Shown piece after piece: positions 53,038 through 61,896 of a stretch of DNA of 64,000 bases. The stretch lies in the NCBI RefSeq assembly GCF_009930795.1, contig NZ_CP017146.1, positions 1,860,001-1,924,000 of the forward strand, in the 5' to 3' direction. Positions within the stretch are counted from its first letter, which is position 1. Each line of letters starts with the position of its first letter. Below the pieces are notes generated by a model, which worked only from the letters and a program-made list of their open reading frames with translations, did no database searches and had not been told where the DNA came from. This stretch comes from Marisediminicola antarctica (GTDB lineage: Bacteria > Actinomycetota > Actinomycetes > Actinomycetales > Microbacteriaceae). Position numbers and translations under genes: made by a program.

Positions 53038-53128
53038 TGACCCTTGGCGCGAGCTGGGCTGAGCCCGCATTGCGCGCCGATGATCTTTCTGTCTGATGTG
53101 TGTCAGATCCAAATAGTTAGGGTTCCAA

Positions 53129-53437
53129 GTGGTTTACGCAGTTGTGCGCGCCGGTGGTCGTCAAGAGAAGGTAGAGGTCGGCACGATTGTCGTCCTCGAC
53201 CGAATCAAGGCCGACAAAGACGGCAACATCGAGCTGGCCCCCGTGCTGCTCGTCGACGGAGACTCGATCACGCATGACGCGTCCGAGCTCGCGAAGGTCA
53301 CCGTGACCGCCGAGGTCATCACCGACCTCCGCGGCCCGAAGATCGTCATCCAGAAGTTCAAGAACAAGACGGGTTACAAAGTTCGTAAGGGCCACCGCTC
53401 CGAACTGACGCGCGTCAAGATCACCAGCATCAACTAA
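53129..53437 (+). CDS. rplU: 50S ribosomal protein L21
   Basis: 102 residues from a GTG start. [33 protein letters not shown] and [21 protein letters not shown] are conserved L21 sequence. Structural 23S rRNA-binding protein. First gene of the rplU-rpmA pair that universally precedes obg. Confidence 0.98.
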   Translation: MVYAVVRAGGRQEKVEVGTIVVLDRIKADKDGNIELAPVLLVDGDSITHDASELAKVTVTAEVITDLRGPKIVIQKFKNKTGYKVRKGHRSELTRVKITSIN

Positions 53438-53467
53438 CTTTTCCTACAAAGCAGGGGCTGAACACTC

Positions 53468-53737
53468 ATGGCACACAAAAAGGGCGCAAGCTCCACTCGT
53501 AACGGTCGCGATTCCAACGCGCAGTACCTCGGCGTCAAGCGCTTTGGCGGCCAGGTCGTCAAGTCGGGCGAGATCATCGTCCGCCAGCGCGGCACGCACT
53601 TCCACCCCGGCGTGAACGTCGGCCGGGGCAAGGACGACACGCTGTTCGCTCTCTCGGCCGGCTCGGTCGAGTTCGGCGCCAAGGGTGGCCGCAAGGTCGT
53701 CAACATCGTCCAGGCACCAGTCGCGGTCTCCGCGTAG
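53468..53737 (+). CDS. rpmA: 50S ribosomal protein L27
   Basis: 89 residues starting [20 protein letters not shown], typical of L27 that needs no N-terminal processing. [20 protein letters not shown] is the conserved core. The N-terminal tail reaches the peptidyl-transferase centre. It lies 30 bp after rplU. Confidence 0.98.
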   Translation: MAHKKGASSTRNGRDSNAQYLGVKRFGGQVVKSGEIIVRQRGTHFHPGVNVGRGKDDTLFALSAGSVEFGAKGGRKVVNIVQAPVAVSA

Positions 53738-53766
53738 TTTGTGCACGGGCTGCCTCGGCAGCCAGG

Positions 53767-53799
53767 GTGAGGGCGGGCTTCGGCTCGCTTTCACTCTTT
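53767..53799 (+). terminator. Terminator after rpmA
   Basis: GTGAGGGCGGGC pairs with GCTCGCTTTCAC around a TTCG tetraloop (12 bp with three G-U pairs) and is followed by TCTTT. A second hairpin, GGCTGC-CTCG-GCAGCC, lies just upstream at 53749-53764. Confidence 0.7.
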
Positions 53800-53878
53800 A
53801 ACCCAACCGGTCCGGTGCGGCCATCCAGGCCCGCGCAACCACAATCGCCGCAGAGCTCGGCACGAAGGGAGCACGATC

Positions 53879-55432
53879 ATGGCTACCTTCGTTGACCAGG
53901 TCACGCTGCACCTCAAGGCAGGACACGGCGGAAATGGCTGCGTCTCGGTCAAGCGGGAGAAGTTCAAGCCCCTTGCCGGGCCCGATGGAGGCAATGGCGG
54001 CGACGGCGGCGATATCGTCCTCGTCAGCGACACGCAGACGACCACACTGCTCGGCTACCACCGCGCACCGCACCGCACGTCCCCGCACGGCGGCCCCGGT
54101 ATGGGCGACCACCGCGCCGGCTACCACGGCGAGGGCATGGTCCTCCCCGTTCCCGTCGGCACGGTCGTCAAGTCCACCGACGGCACCGAGCTCATCGACA
54201 TGGTCGAGCCCGGCATGCGATTCGTCGTCGCCCTCGCGGGGCAGGGAGGACTGGGTAACGCGTCCCTCGCCTCGACCAAGCGCAAGGCCCCCGGTTTCGC
54301 CCTGCTCGGTACGCCCGGCTGGGAGGGTGACGTGCTCCTCGAGCTCAAGGTCGTCGCCGACATCGCCTTGGTCGGCTACCCGTCCGCCGGAAAATCGAGC
54401 CTTGTGGCGGCCATCTCGGCGGCGAAGCCGAAGATCGCCGACTACCCGTTCACCACACTGCACCCGAACCTCGGCGTCGTCGAGTCCGGCGACACCCGCT
54501 ATACGGTCGCCGATGTCCCCGGCCTGATCGAGGGCGCGAGCGAAGGCAAGGGCCTGGGGCTCGAGTTCCTCCGTCACGTCGAGCGCTGCACGGCGCTCCT
54601 GCACGTGCTGGACTGCGCCACACTCGAACCCGGCCGCGACCCCATCAGCGACCTGGACATCATCCTTGGCGAGCTCGCCGCGTACCCGGTGCCCGAGGGT
54701 CAACTGCCGCTGCTCGAGCGTCCCCAGCTCGTCGCGCTCAATAAGATCGACGTACCGGAGGCACGGGAGCTCGCAGAGCTCGTGCGCCCGGAACTGGAGG
54801 CACGGGGCTACCGCGTGTTCGACATCTCCACCGTCAGCCACGAGGGCCTGCGACAGCTCTCCTTCGCCCTGGGTGAGCTCGTGGCCCAGGGACGTGCGGC
54901 GAAGGCCGCCGAGCCGGAGAAGCCCCGCATCGTTATCCGTCCGCGAGCGGTCAACGAATCGGACTTCGTCATCAAGGTCGAGGGCGGCTCCGGCGGGAAC
55001 ATCTACCGCGTTGTGGGCCAGAAGCCCGAACGTTGGGTCGCGCAGACCGACTTCACGAACGACGAGGCCATCGGGTACCTCGCCGACCGGCTTGCGAAGC
55101 TCGGCGTCGAGAATGAGCTGTTCAAATCGGGCGCCGTCGCCGGCTCCACCGTCGTCATCGGCAGGGACGGCCACGTCTTCGACTGGGAGCCGACCCTCAG
55201 CTCTACCGCCGAGCTCGCGACGGCCCCTCGCGGCAGCGACCCACGCCTCTCGGAGGCGCAACGCTCGACCCACAGCCGGCGCCGCGAGACCTATCTGGAG
55301 CGCATGGACGCCAAGACGGCCGCGAGGGACGAGATGATGCGCGAACGCAACGCCGGGATGTGGAACGACGACGAGGGCTTCGAGGTCGAGCGCCCGGGTG
55401 CGCCGGACGACACCGCGGCGAAGGAAGACTGA
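53879..55432 (+). CDS. obg: Obg / CgtA GTPase
   Basis: 517 residues. Gly-rich Obg fold at the N-terminus ([27 protein letters not shown]), G domain with P-loop GYPSAGKSS, switch [18 protein letters not shown] and NKID, and the C-terminal OCT domain (residues about 355-430, [16 protein letters not shown]). The tail is charged. Needed for 50S assembly and stress response. Its own 5' region separates it from rpmA by a terminator. Confidence 0.98.
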   Translation: MATFVDQVTLHLKAGHGGNGCVSVKREKFKPLAGPDGGNGGDGGDIVLVSDTQTTTLLGYHRAPHRTSPHGGPGMGDHRAGYHGEGMVLPVPVGTVVKSTDGTELIDMVEPGMRFVVALAGQGGLGNASLASTKRKAPGFALLGTPGWEGDVLLELKVVADIALVGYPSAGKSSLVAAISAAKPKIADYPFTTLHPNLGVVESGDTRYTVADVPGLIEGASEGKGLGLEFLRHVERCTALLHVLDCATLEPGRDPISDLDIILGELAAYPVPEGQLPLLERPQLVALNKIDVPEARELAELVRPELEARGYRVFDISTVSHEGLRQLSFALGELVAQGRAAKAAEPEKPRIVIRPRAVNESDFVIKVEGGSGGNIYRVVGQKPERWVAQTDFTNDEAIGYLADRLAKLGVENELFKSGAVAGSTVVIGRDGHVFDWEPTLSSTAELATAPRGSDPRLSEAQRSTHSRRRETYLERMDAKTAARDEMMRERNAGMWNDDEGFEVERPGAPDDTAAKED

Positions 55433-55440
55433 GCCGCACG

Positions 55441-56259
55441 ATGCCCGAGCAGCTCCCGCTGATCAGCGGTCGGATCGCCTCGCGCGCCGAAATACCCCGC
55501 GCGGGGCGCATCGTCGTCAAAGTCGGGTCCTCGTCGATCAGTGGAGCAAATGCGGGACAGATCCGCCCGCTCGTCGACGCGCTCGCGACCGCACACGGGC
55601 GCGGATCGGATGTCGTGCTCGTGTCGTCCGGAGCTATCGCGACCGGCATCCCCTACCTGCGGCTCGACTCCCGGCCCACTGACCTTGCGACCCAGCAGGC
55701 CGCCGCCGCGGTCGGGCAGAACGTGCTGATCTACCGCTACCAGGACTGCCTCGACCGGTACGAGATCGTGGCCGGGCAGGTGCTGCTCACCGCTGGCGAC
55801 CTCGAGAACCCCGTGCACCGCAGCAACGCGCAGCGCGCAATGGAACGCCTCCTCGGCCTGCGAATCCTGCCGATTGTCAACGAGAACGACACCGTCGCGA
55901 CACACGAGATCCGCTTCGGCGACAATGACCGGCTCGCCTCGCTTGTCACCCAGCTCGTGCGCGCCGATCTGCTGCTGCTGCTGTCGGATGTCGACGCGCT
56001 GTACACGAGGCCTCCCGGCACGGCCGGCGCCCGGCCGATTCACCATGTCGCGTTCGGGGAGGACCTCGCAGAAGTCGAGTTCGGCGACATCGGGTCCGCC
56101 GGCGTGGGAACCGGGGGAGCAGGCACGAAGGTCGCCGCAGCGACCCTCGCGGCAGCATCCGGAACGCCGGTGCTTCTCGCCGCGACGACGCAGGTGGCTG
56201 CGGCACTCGAAGGTGCCGACATCGGCACCTGGTTCGACGCGGCCCCGCGGCGCCAGTAA
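55441..56259 (+). CDS. proB: Glutamate 5-kinase
   Basis: 272 residues from ATG 55441 (8 bp after obg). Amino-acid kinase fold: RIVVKVGSSSISG, VLVSSGAIATGIPYL, NENDTVATHEIRFGDNDRLASLV and GTGGAGTKVAAA. The C-terminal PUA domain of E. coli ProB (367 residues) is absent, as in some other bacteria. First step of proline synthesis, phosphorylating glutamate; proA follows. Confidence 0.96.
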   Translation: MPEQLPLISGRIASRAEIPRAGRIVVKVGSSSISGANAGQIRPLVDALATAHGRGSDVVLVSSGAIATGIPYLRLDSRPTDLATQQAAAAVGQNVLIYRYQDCLDRYEIVAGQVLLTAGDLENPVHRSNAQRAMERLLGLRILPIVNENDTVATHEIRFGDNDRLASLVTQLVRADLLLLLSDVDALYTRPPGTAGARPIHHVAFGEDLAEVEFGDIGSAGVGTGGAGTKVAAATLAAASGTPVLLAATTQVAAALEGADIGTWFDAAPRRQ

Positions 56260-56307
56260 CCCACCACACCCCCTGGCTGGGCGCTCGGAAGCCCCTACGA
56301 TATCGGT

Positions 56308-57591
56308 ATGACTGAGACCGCCGTTTCCACTCGACCCGTCACTGCGCGAACCCTCACCGACAAGCTGGTCGCCGCTCGCGCGGCATCGATCACTCTCGCC
56401 ACCGCAACCGCGGACCTCAAGAACTCCGCCCTTCGCGCGATTGCGGCCGCCGTTGCCGCAGGGGCCGAGCGCATCATTCCGGCGAACGAACGTGACCTCG
56501 AGAACGGCCGGTCGAACGGGCTGAGCGTCGCGCTGCAGGATCGCCTTCGCCTGGACGAGGATCGGCTCGCCGCGCTCGCCTCCGCCGTCGTCGAGATCGC
56601 GGCGATCCCCGACCCGGTCGGCGAGTCGGTTCGGGGCCGCACGCTGCCCAACGGCCTCCGTATCAGCGAGGTGCGCGTGCCGTTCGGCGTGGTCGGCGCC
56701 ATCTATGAGGCGCGGCCCAACGTGACCGTCGACATCGCCTCGCTCGCGCTCAAGAGCGGCAATGCAGCCGTGCTGCGCGGCGGGAGCGCGGCCGAGAACA
56801 CGAACCGGGTTCTCGTCGAGCTCATTCAGGAGGCGATCGCGTCGGTCGGACTCCCCGCGGACTCCGTGCAGACCATCGACGAGTTCGGCCGGGAGGGTGC
56901 CCGGGAGCTCATGCAGGCCAGGGGCCTCGTCGATGTGCTCATCCCGCGGGGGAGCGCGAGTCTCATCAGCACGGTCGTGCTGGAGTCGAAGGTGCCCGTC
57001 ATCGAGACCGGCGCCGGGGTCGTACACGTGTTCCTCGACGAATCGGCCGACGAGGAGTGGGCGATAGCGATCACCCACAACGCCAAGGTGCAGCGCCCGA
57101 GCGTCTGCAACGCGCTCGAGACGATTCTCGTTCACCGGGCATCTGCGGCCCGCCTGCTTCCCGCAGTGCTCGGTCGGCTACGGGCGTCGGGTGTCACCGT
57201 GCACGGCGACAGGGCCACCCTCGACCTCTTCGCGGACGCCGAGCTCGCGACCGAGGAGGACTGGAGCACCGAGTACATGTCACTCGACGTGTCGGTGCGT
57301 ATCGTCGACGACCTCGACTCCGCGATCGAGCACATCCGCCAGTACTCGACCCATCACACCGAATCGATCGTCACTAACGATGTGATCAGTGCCGAACGCT
57401 TCCTGGCCGAGGTCGACTCGGCAGTCGTGATGGTCAACGCCTCTACCCGCTTTACCGACGGCGGAGAATTCGGATTCGGCGCCGAAGTTGGCATCTCCAC
57501 CCAGAAGCTGCATGCGCGCGGCCCGATGGGCCTCAGCGAACTGACCAGCACGAAGTGGATTGTGCGCGGTTCCGGGCACGTTCGCGGCTAG
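56308..57591 (+). CDS. proA: Gamma-glutamyl phosphate reductase
   Basis: 427 residues. VPFGVVGAIYEARPNVTVDIASLALKSGNA is the family signature, VQRPSVCNALETILVH contains the catalytic Cys, and FTDGGEFGFGAEVGISTQKLHARGPMGL is the conserved C-terminal part. NADPH-dependent reduction of glutamyl phosphate to the semialdehyde, second step of proline synthesis. Confidence 0.97.
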   Translation: MTETAVSTRPVTARTLTDKLVAARAASITLATATADLKNSALRAIAAAVAAGAERIIPANERDLENGRSNGLSVALQDRLRLDEDRLAALASAVVEIAAIPDPVGESVRGRTLPNGLRISEVRVPFGVVGAIYEARPNVTVDIASLALKSGNAAVLRGGSAAENTNRVLVELIQEAIASVGLPADSVQTIDEFGREGARELMQARGLVDVLIPRGSASLISTVVLESKVPVIETGAGVVHVFLDESADEEWAIAITHNAKVQRPSVCNALETILVHRASAARLLPAVLGRLRASGVTVHGDRATLDLFADAELATEEDWSTEYMSLDVSVRIVDDLDSAIEHIRQYSTHHTESIVTNDVISAERFLAEVDSAVVMVNASTRFTDGGEFGFGAEVGISTQKLHARGPMGLSELTSTKWIVRGSGHVRG

Positions 57592-57651
57592 TCGGGACTC
57601 TGCCCGGTACGCTGGGATCCGCGGCCCCGTTGCCGCCGAACGGAGAACGCC

Positions 57652-57846
57652 ATGTCAGTCCACGAACTCGTCCTCGCCGTCGAAACGGCCGAGAGCTCGC
57701 TTCCCTTCCCCGCCATCGTCTTCGCTGGGATCGCTGCGGTCACCTTCCTCGCCTTGGCGGTTGTCGTCTGGAGCTTCCGTGATGTCGCGAACCGGCACAG
57801 CCAGAAGACGGGTGGCCAGGCCGGTCACGGTGCAGACCACCACTAG
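57652..57846 (+). CDS. Small single-pass membrane protein
   Basis: 64 residues from ATG 57652 with GGAG upstream. One hydrophobic helix (AIVFAGIAAVTFLALAVVVWSF) and a His-rich hydrophilic C-terminus (GHGADHH). Similar short proteins occur between proA and nadD in related actinobacteria. Function unknown. Confidence 0.75.
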   Translation: MSVHELVLAVETAESSLPFPAIVFAGIAAVTFLALAVVVWSFRDVANRHSQKTGGQAGHGADHH

Positions 57847-57858
57847 GCCAGAAGCCTG

Positions 57859-58461
57859 ATGGTCGACTCCACTCCGCTCCGCCCCAGAATCGGGGTCATG
57901 GGCGGCACTTTCGACCCCATCCACAACGGCCACCTCTCGGCCGCCAGCGAGGTTCGGCAGCACTTCAACCTCGACGAGGTCGTGTTCGTGCCGACCGGGG
58001 TGCCATACCAGAAGACCGGCGTGACGGCGAGCGAGCACCGCTATCTCATGACCGTGATTGCGACGGCATCCAACCCGTCGTTCACCGTCAGCCGCGTCGA
58101 CATCGACCGGATCGGGCCGACCTACACGATCGACACCCTTCGTGACCTTCGCGCCGAACGGCCGGATGCCGACCTGTTCTTCATCTCCGGCGCCGACGCC
58201 GTCGCGCAGATCATCGACTGGAAAGACGCGGTGGAGCTGTTCGAACTCGCGCACTTCGTCGCGGTGACGCGGCCGGGACATCCGCTCTCCGTTTCGGGAT
58301 TACCCGAGCAGGACGTAAGCTTGCTCGAGGTGCCTGCGCTGGCAATTTCGTCGACCGATTGCCGAAGCCGGGTTAACCGGGGATTCCCAGTGTGGTATTT
58401 GGTCCCAGACGGTGTCGTTCAGTACATCTCCAAACACCATTTGTATCGGAGCACGACATGA
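57859..58461 (+). CDS. nadD: Nicotinate-nucleotide adenylyltransferase
   Basis: 200 residues. [21 protein letters not shown] holds the HxGH nucleotidyl-transferase motif, and [10 protein letters not shown] the ISST-x-x-R motif near residue 165. Converts nicotinate mononucleotide to deamido-NAD in NAD synthesis. Overlaps the next gene's start (ATGA). Confidence 0.96.
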   Translation: MVDSTPLRPRIGVMGGTFDPIHNGHLSAASEVRQHFNLDEVVFVPTGVPYQKTGVTASEHRYLMTVIATASNPSFTVSRVDIDRIGPTYTIDTLRDLRAERPDADLFFISGADAVAQIIDWKDAVELFELAHFVAVTRPGHPLSVSGLPEQDVSLLEVPALAISSTDCRSRVNRGFPVWYLVPDGVVQYISKHHLYRSTT

Positions 58462-60062
58462 CAGCGTGGCACGACCAGCCGCAGCTCAGCCGACGCCAGC
58501 TGCGCGAGAAGTCGCCGACCGACATCGACGACAACGCGGTCGTTGGTGAGAGAGCCGCGGGCGAAAACCCGCCGCGCAGGTCGGCCGGTCGACGCGTGCA
58601 ATGGGACCCGTCTGCCGAGGCACCCGCTCCCGAGACACCCGCTCCCGAGACGGCCCCTGACGAGGATGTCAGCGCGGGCGCCGACGAGGCCGGCCACGAA
58701 AACTCCGACGAGGCCAGCCACGAAAACGCCGCCGGGTATCGCGTGCGCGACTACCGGCCTGACATCCGGCGGGCCACTTTTGCACCACTTACAAGGTCCA
58801 CCCCGGAGGATTCCTGGAGCCCCCCGGCAGACGCCTCTCGCACGATCGGCGCCGCCGAGCGGGCCGCGCCGCCGACGGAGATCGCCGCCCCTGAGTTTAC
58901 GATGACGAGGCGCGCCCTACGTGAGCTCCGCCAGCGCGCCGAGGCCGCCGGCCAAGAGTCGCCCAACCTCATGCGCGACGCAAGTGGTGCCCTCGCGCTG
59001 ACCGGATCGATCGCCGTGATCGACGTGCCCCGCGACGACGAGGAGGCACACGTTTCGGCGGATGCCGAGCACGATGCTGGCGACGATGAGTCTGTTGAGG
59101 ATCCGTCCGCAGATGAGCTATCTGCAGATGAGCTGTCTGCAGATGAGCTGTCCGCAGTCGAGCAGAACACAGACGCGCCTCAGCACGAACATATTCCCGT
59201 CGACGTCATCGTCGCTGAGCAGGCCCTCGCGAGCGTCATCATCGACGACGTGACGATCAGCGAGGCCACGATCATCGAGGCTGAGATCATCGAGGTCGAG
59301 ACCATCGAGGTCGACGGCGCCGCTGCCACGGATGCCGCAGACCAGCGTGTCGAGCCCGACGATTTCGACGGCGACACCGTGATCTCGGCTCCGACGCAAA
59401 TAGAGGTGCCGCTCGGCGGGCCTCTCGAGGGGCAGCCGCAGGCCGGTCCGCGGCCGGAGAGACTGAGCCCGTTCGACGCACTCTTCCTTCCGCCATCGCC
59501 GGTCGTTCCAGTCGACGATGGGCCGTTACTGTTTGAGCACGATGGTGGCCGCGGCGTCGAGCCGGCACCGGATGCCGCCCCGTACGGCCACTGGTCGACC
59601 CAGGCTGCACTCGACGATGCGAGCCAGTCGAGCGAGGCTACGCTCAGTCGCAACGTCGGTCACACCACCGGTGCGATCACGACTCACGCACTCGTCCTGC
59701 CCTCGGCGCCGTCATCCATCGACCACCTCCTCAACCCCGTCACCGCGACCGGCGAGATTATGGTGACCGGTTCGGTCGACCTGCCCCGCTCGTTCGGGTC
59801 CACTGGCGCGCATCCGGCTCTCTTCGACCACCCCGACGTCGACGCCCTGATCGAAGAGAGCGACAGGGAGGACGCCGCCTCGGAGTCCGCCCCCGTTCGC
59901 GCGATCCGCGCCGTCAGCAGCACCTCCTCCACGCGTGGGGTGATCGAGGCTCCCGCACCGCGGAAGTCCCGCTTGCCCCTCATCGCTGGAATCACCGGCG
60001 GAAGCGCCCTGCTCGTCGCCGCCGGCGTCGTTGCGGCCGGCTTCATCTTCAACGTCTTCTAA
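58458..60062 (+). CDS. Large acidic C-terminally anchored protein of unknown function
   Basis: 534 residues from ATG 58458, overlapping the nadD stop. The start ([18 protein letters not shown]) is basic. The rest is acidic and disordered, with [12 protein letters not shown], repeats of DELSA, and an Ile/Glu-rich run ([14 protein letters not shown]). [16 protein letters not shown] helix lies near residue 156. A single hydrophobic helix closes the protein ([21 protein letters not shown]), so almost all of it is on one side of the membrane, probably the cytosol. No family is recognised. It lies between nadD and rsfS. Confidence 0.78.
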   Translation: MTAWHDQPQLSRRQLREKSPTDIDDNAVVGERAAGENPPRRSAGRRVQWDPSAEAPAPETPAPETAPDEDVSAGADEAGHENSDEASHENAAGYRVRDYRPDIRRATFAPLTRSTPEDSWSPPADASRTIGAAERAAPPTEIAAPEFTMTRRALRELRQRAEAAGQESPNLMRDASGALALTGSIAVIDVPRDDEEAHVSADAEHDAGDDESVEDPSADELSADELSADELSAVEQNTDAPQHEHIPVDVIVAEQALASVIIDDVTISEATIIEAEIIEVETIEVDGAAATDAADQRVEPDDFDGDTVISAPTQIEVPLGGPLEGQPQAGPRPERLSPFDALFLPPSPVVPVDDGPLLFEHDGGRGVEPAPDAAPYGHWSTQAALDDASQSSEATLSRNVGHTTGAITTHALVLPSAPSSIDHLLNPVTATGEIMVTGSVDLPRSFGSTGAHPALFDHPDVDALIEESDREDAASESAPVRAIRAVSSTSSTRGVIEAPAPRKSRLPLIAGITGGSALLVAAGVVAAGFIFNVF

Positions 60063-60097
60063 CCCCGCGGCAACTGCCGTTTCTCCGATAGGACACT

Positions 60098-60484
60098 GTG
60101 ACCGCATCTACCCACTCCATCCAGCTCCTGCAGCGCGCCGCCGCCGCAGCCGACTCCAAGCAGGCTGAGGACCTCGTCGCACTCGACGTGTCTGGTCCGC
60201 TGCCGCTGACCGATATTTTCCTGATCGCGACGGGGCGCAACGAGCGTAACGTCGTCGCGATCGCGAGCGAGATCGAAGACCAGCTCATCGAGAGTGGGTC
60301 GAAGCCGCTTCGCCGAGAGGGCCGGGCCGAGGGTCGCTGGATCCTCCTCGATTTCGGCGACCTCGTGGTGCACGTCTTCCACGAGGAGGACCGGATGTAT
60401 TACTCGCTCGAGCGCCTCTGGAAGGACTGCCCCGTAGTCCCGATTGAGCTGCCGACGCAGATCGAGGCACCGGAGGCCGACTGA
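60098..60484 (+). CDS. rsfS: Ribosome silencing factor RsfS
   Basis: 128 residues from GTG 60098. DIFLIATGRNERNVVAIASEIEDQL, GRWILLDFGDLVVHVFHEEDRMYYSLERLW are typical of the RsfS (YbeB/DUF143) family. It binds L14 and blocks subunit joining in stationary phase. The link with nadD is conserved in many bacteria. Confidence 0.96.
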   Translation: MTASTHSIQLLQRAAAAADSKQAEDLVALDVSGPLPLTDIFLIATGRNERNVVAIASEIEDQLIESGSKPLRREGRAEGRWILLDFGDLVVHVFHEEDRMYYSLERLWKDCPVVPIELPTQIEAPEAD

Positions 60485-60489
60485 CCTGC

Positions 60490-61473
60490 GTGCCAGCCAT
60501 CGAGCTGCCGTCGTGGCGGGGGGAGCCGGGTGACCGCGCCCGCGCCCGACTCGCGATCGACAGGTGGGCTGGGAGCTTGGCGATGGCTCGACTTGTCGAG
60601 TCGTTCGGCGGCACAACCGACGACAGGGAGGGGCGGGAGCTCCTCGACTATCTCGGCGAGTTCTCGGCTGCGCACTGGGACTTCCGGCGCGGCCGGGAGC
60701 GCAACCTCGCCTCCGATGCGGCGCTGTCGCTCACGCAGAGCGTGCTTGTCGTCGAGGTTGCCCCGCAGCTCGGGCTCACAGGCAGAGAGCGGCCCACGCG
60801 TTCGCGTTACGACACAATGCTTCTAACAGGCGGGATGGTGCGCGCAGGCATCGTCAAGCCGCGATTCGCGGCCCAGCTGCTCAAGGACGGGCTCTCTGTG
60901 AGCCACATTGCCTTTCTCGGCGGCTTCCGCGCTTTCGGGGGCGATGAACACGCCCTCGCTGGTGAGCTGGGGGTGGACGGCGGCGACGAGGTCGAGGCTA
61001 TGGTCGCGGGAATGCGACGGGCGTTCGGGTCGCTGGGGGACCCGGTGGTTGAACGACACGTCGCCGACACCCCCCACGCATCCTGGTGCCACTATTCCTG
61101 GTCGACCGGTGGCGTGCGACTCAGCGTGGTCGCGGCGCCCTCGTCCGAGCCGAGCGCGCGCCGCGCCAATACCGCCGACACCTTCCGGTTCTGGGCAGCG
61201 CACCGCCGCTCCCCGGCCGAGCGGTCGGTGCTCGTTGTCACCACTCCCATCTACGTGCCCTATCAGGCTGCGGGTGCAGTCGAGGCGCTCGGAGTGGAGC
61301 AGGGACTCGCTGTTGAGACCGTCGGGGTGGATGCGTCATCGAGCGACCTCGGAGCCCTCACCCAGCAGTTCTTGCCCCAGCATCACCTGCAGGAGGTCCG
61401 GTCCGCTATTCGGGCGATGCAGGCACTGCGAGCCCGCGTCACAGGCATCGCGGAGCACACGGGCACCGAGTGA
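60490..61473 (+). CDS. Hypothetical protein, possible DUF218-like C-terminal part
   Basis: 327 residues from GTG 60490, 5 bp after rsfS and probably cotranscribed. No signal peptide or membrane helix. The C-terminal half has SARRANTADTFRFWA, then SVLVVTTPIYVPYQAAGAVEAL, reminiscent of the Asn-Thr and VTSPYH segments of DUF218 (YdcF/SanA) proteins; this is a loose resemblance. RERPTRSRYDTMLLTGGM may be a phosphate- or nucleotide-binding stretch. Otherwise unrecognised. Confidence 0.7.
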   Translation: MPAIELPSWRGEPGDRARARLAIDRWAGSLAMARLVESFGGTTDDREGRELLDYLGEFSAAHWDFRRGRERNLASDAALSLTQSVLVVEVAPQLGLTGRERPTRSRYDTMLLTGGMVRAGIVKPRFAAQLLKDGLSVSHIAFLGGFRAFGGDEHALAGELGVDGGDEVEAMVAGMRRAFGSLGDPVVERHVADTPHASWCHYSWSTGGVRLSVVAAPSSEPSARRANTADTFRFWAAHRRSPAERSVLVVTTPIYVPYQAAGAVEALGVEQGLAVETVGVDASSSDLGALTQQFLPQHHLQEVRSAIRAMQALRARVTGIAEHTGTE

Positions 61474-61572
61474 GCGCGACGCGCCCGGGGCCGCGTGGAG
61501 TTCGCGCCGCCGCAGAAGTGTAGTAATCTAACGGAGTTGCCTTCTCGGAGCTTCTATCCGGGAGGGCGATGC

Positions 61573-61649
61573 GGGTCCATGGCGCAGCCCGGTAGCGCAC
61601 CTGCATGGCATGCAGGGGGTCAGGGGTTCGAATCCCCTTGGATCCACCA
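61573..61649 (+). tRNA. tRNA-Ala (anticodon GGC)
   Basis: GGGTCCA pairs with TGGATCC, giving the G3:U70 identity pair of alanine tRNA. D-arm TGGCGCAGCCCGGTAGCGC, anticodon stem CCTGC/GCAGG with loop ATGGCAT (GGC), T-arm AGGGGTTCGAATCCCCT, and encoded CCA at 61647-61649. Confidence 0.96.
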
Positions 61650-61663
61650 AAAGTACTGATCAG

Positions 61664-61705
61664 ACGGCCATTCCAAAACCCGAACAAGGGATTTGGGATG
61701 GCCGT
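61664..61705 (+). terminator. Long hairpin after tRNA-Ala
   Basis: ACGGCCATTCCAAA pairs with TTTGGGATGGCCGT (one G-U), extended by CCC/GGG around the loop GAACAA. Probably the tRNA terminator; the U-tract is absent, but T-rich DNA follows. Confidence 0.65.
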
Positions 61706-61896
61706 TCGACGTTTATTCGACACTTTTAGCTTTCGTACTCACTTATTTCGAATGCCCTCGAGGTGTTCCCGGGCGGGTTCGGAATCGCTTGCACACCTCA
61801 CAGGTATGACTAGTGAAACTCCCCGACCTCCTGCACCGCGTCACAGCCCACGAACCGATCGCGGCATGACCCCCGACGAACTAACGAACTGCACCA
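61706..61896. other. Gene-free stretch between tRNA-Ala hairpin and ABC exporter
   Basis: About 190 bp of lower GC at its left end (TTTATTCGACACTTTTAGCTTTCG). No ORF or repeat of the tRNA 3' end was found. Confidence 0.4.
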
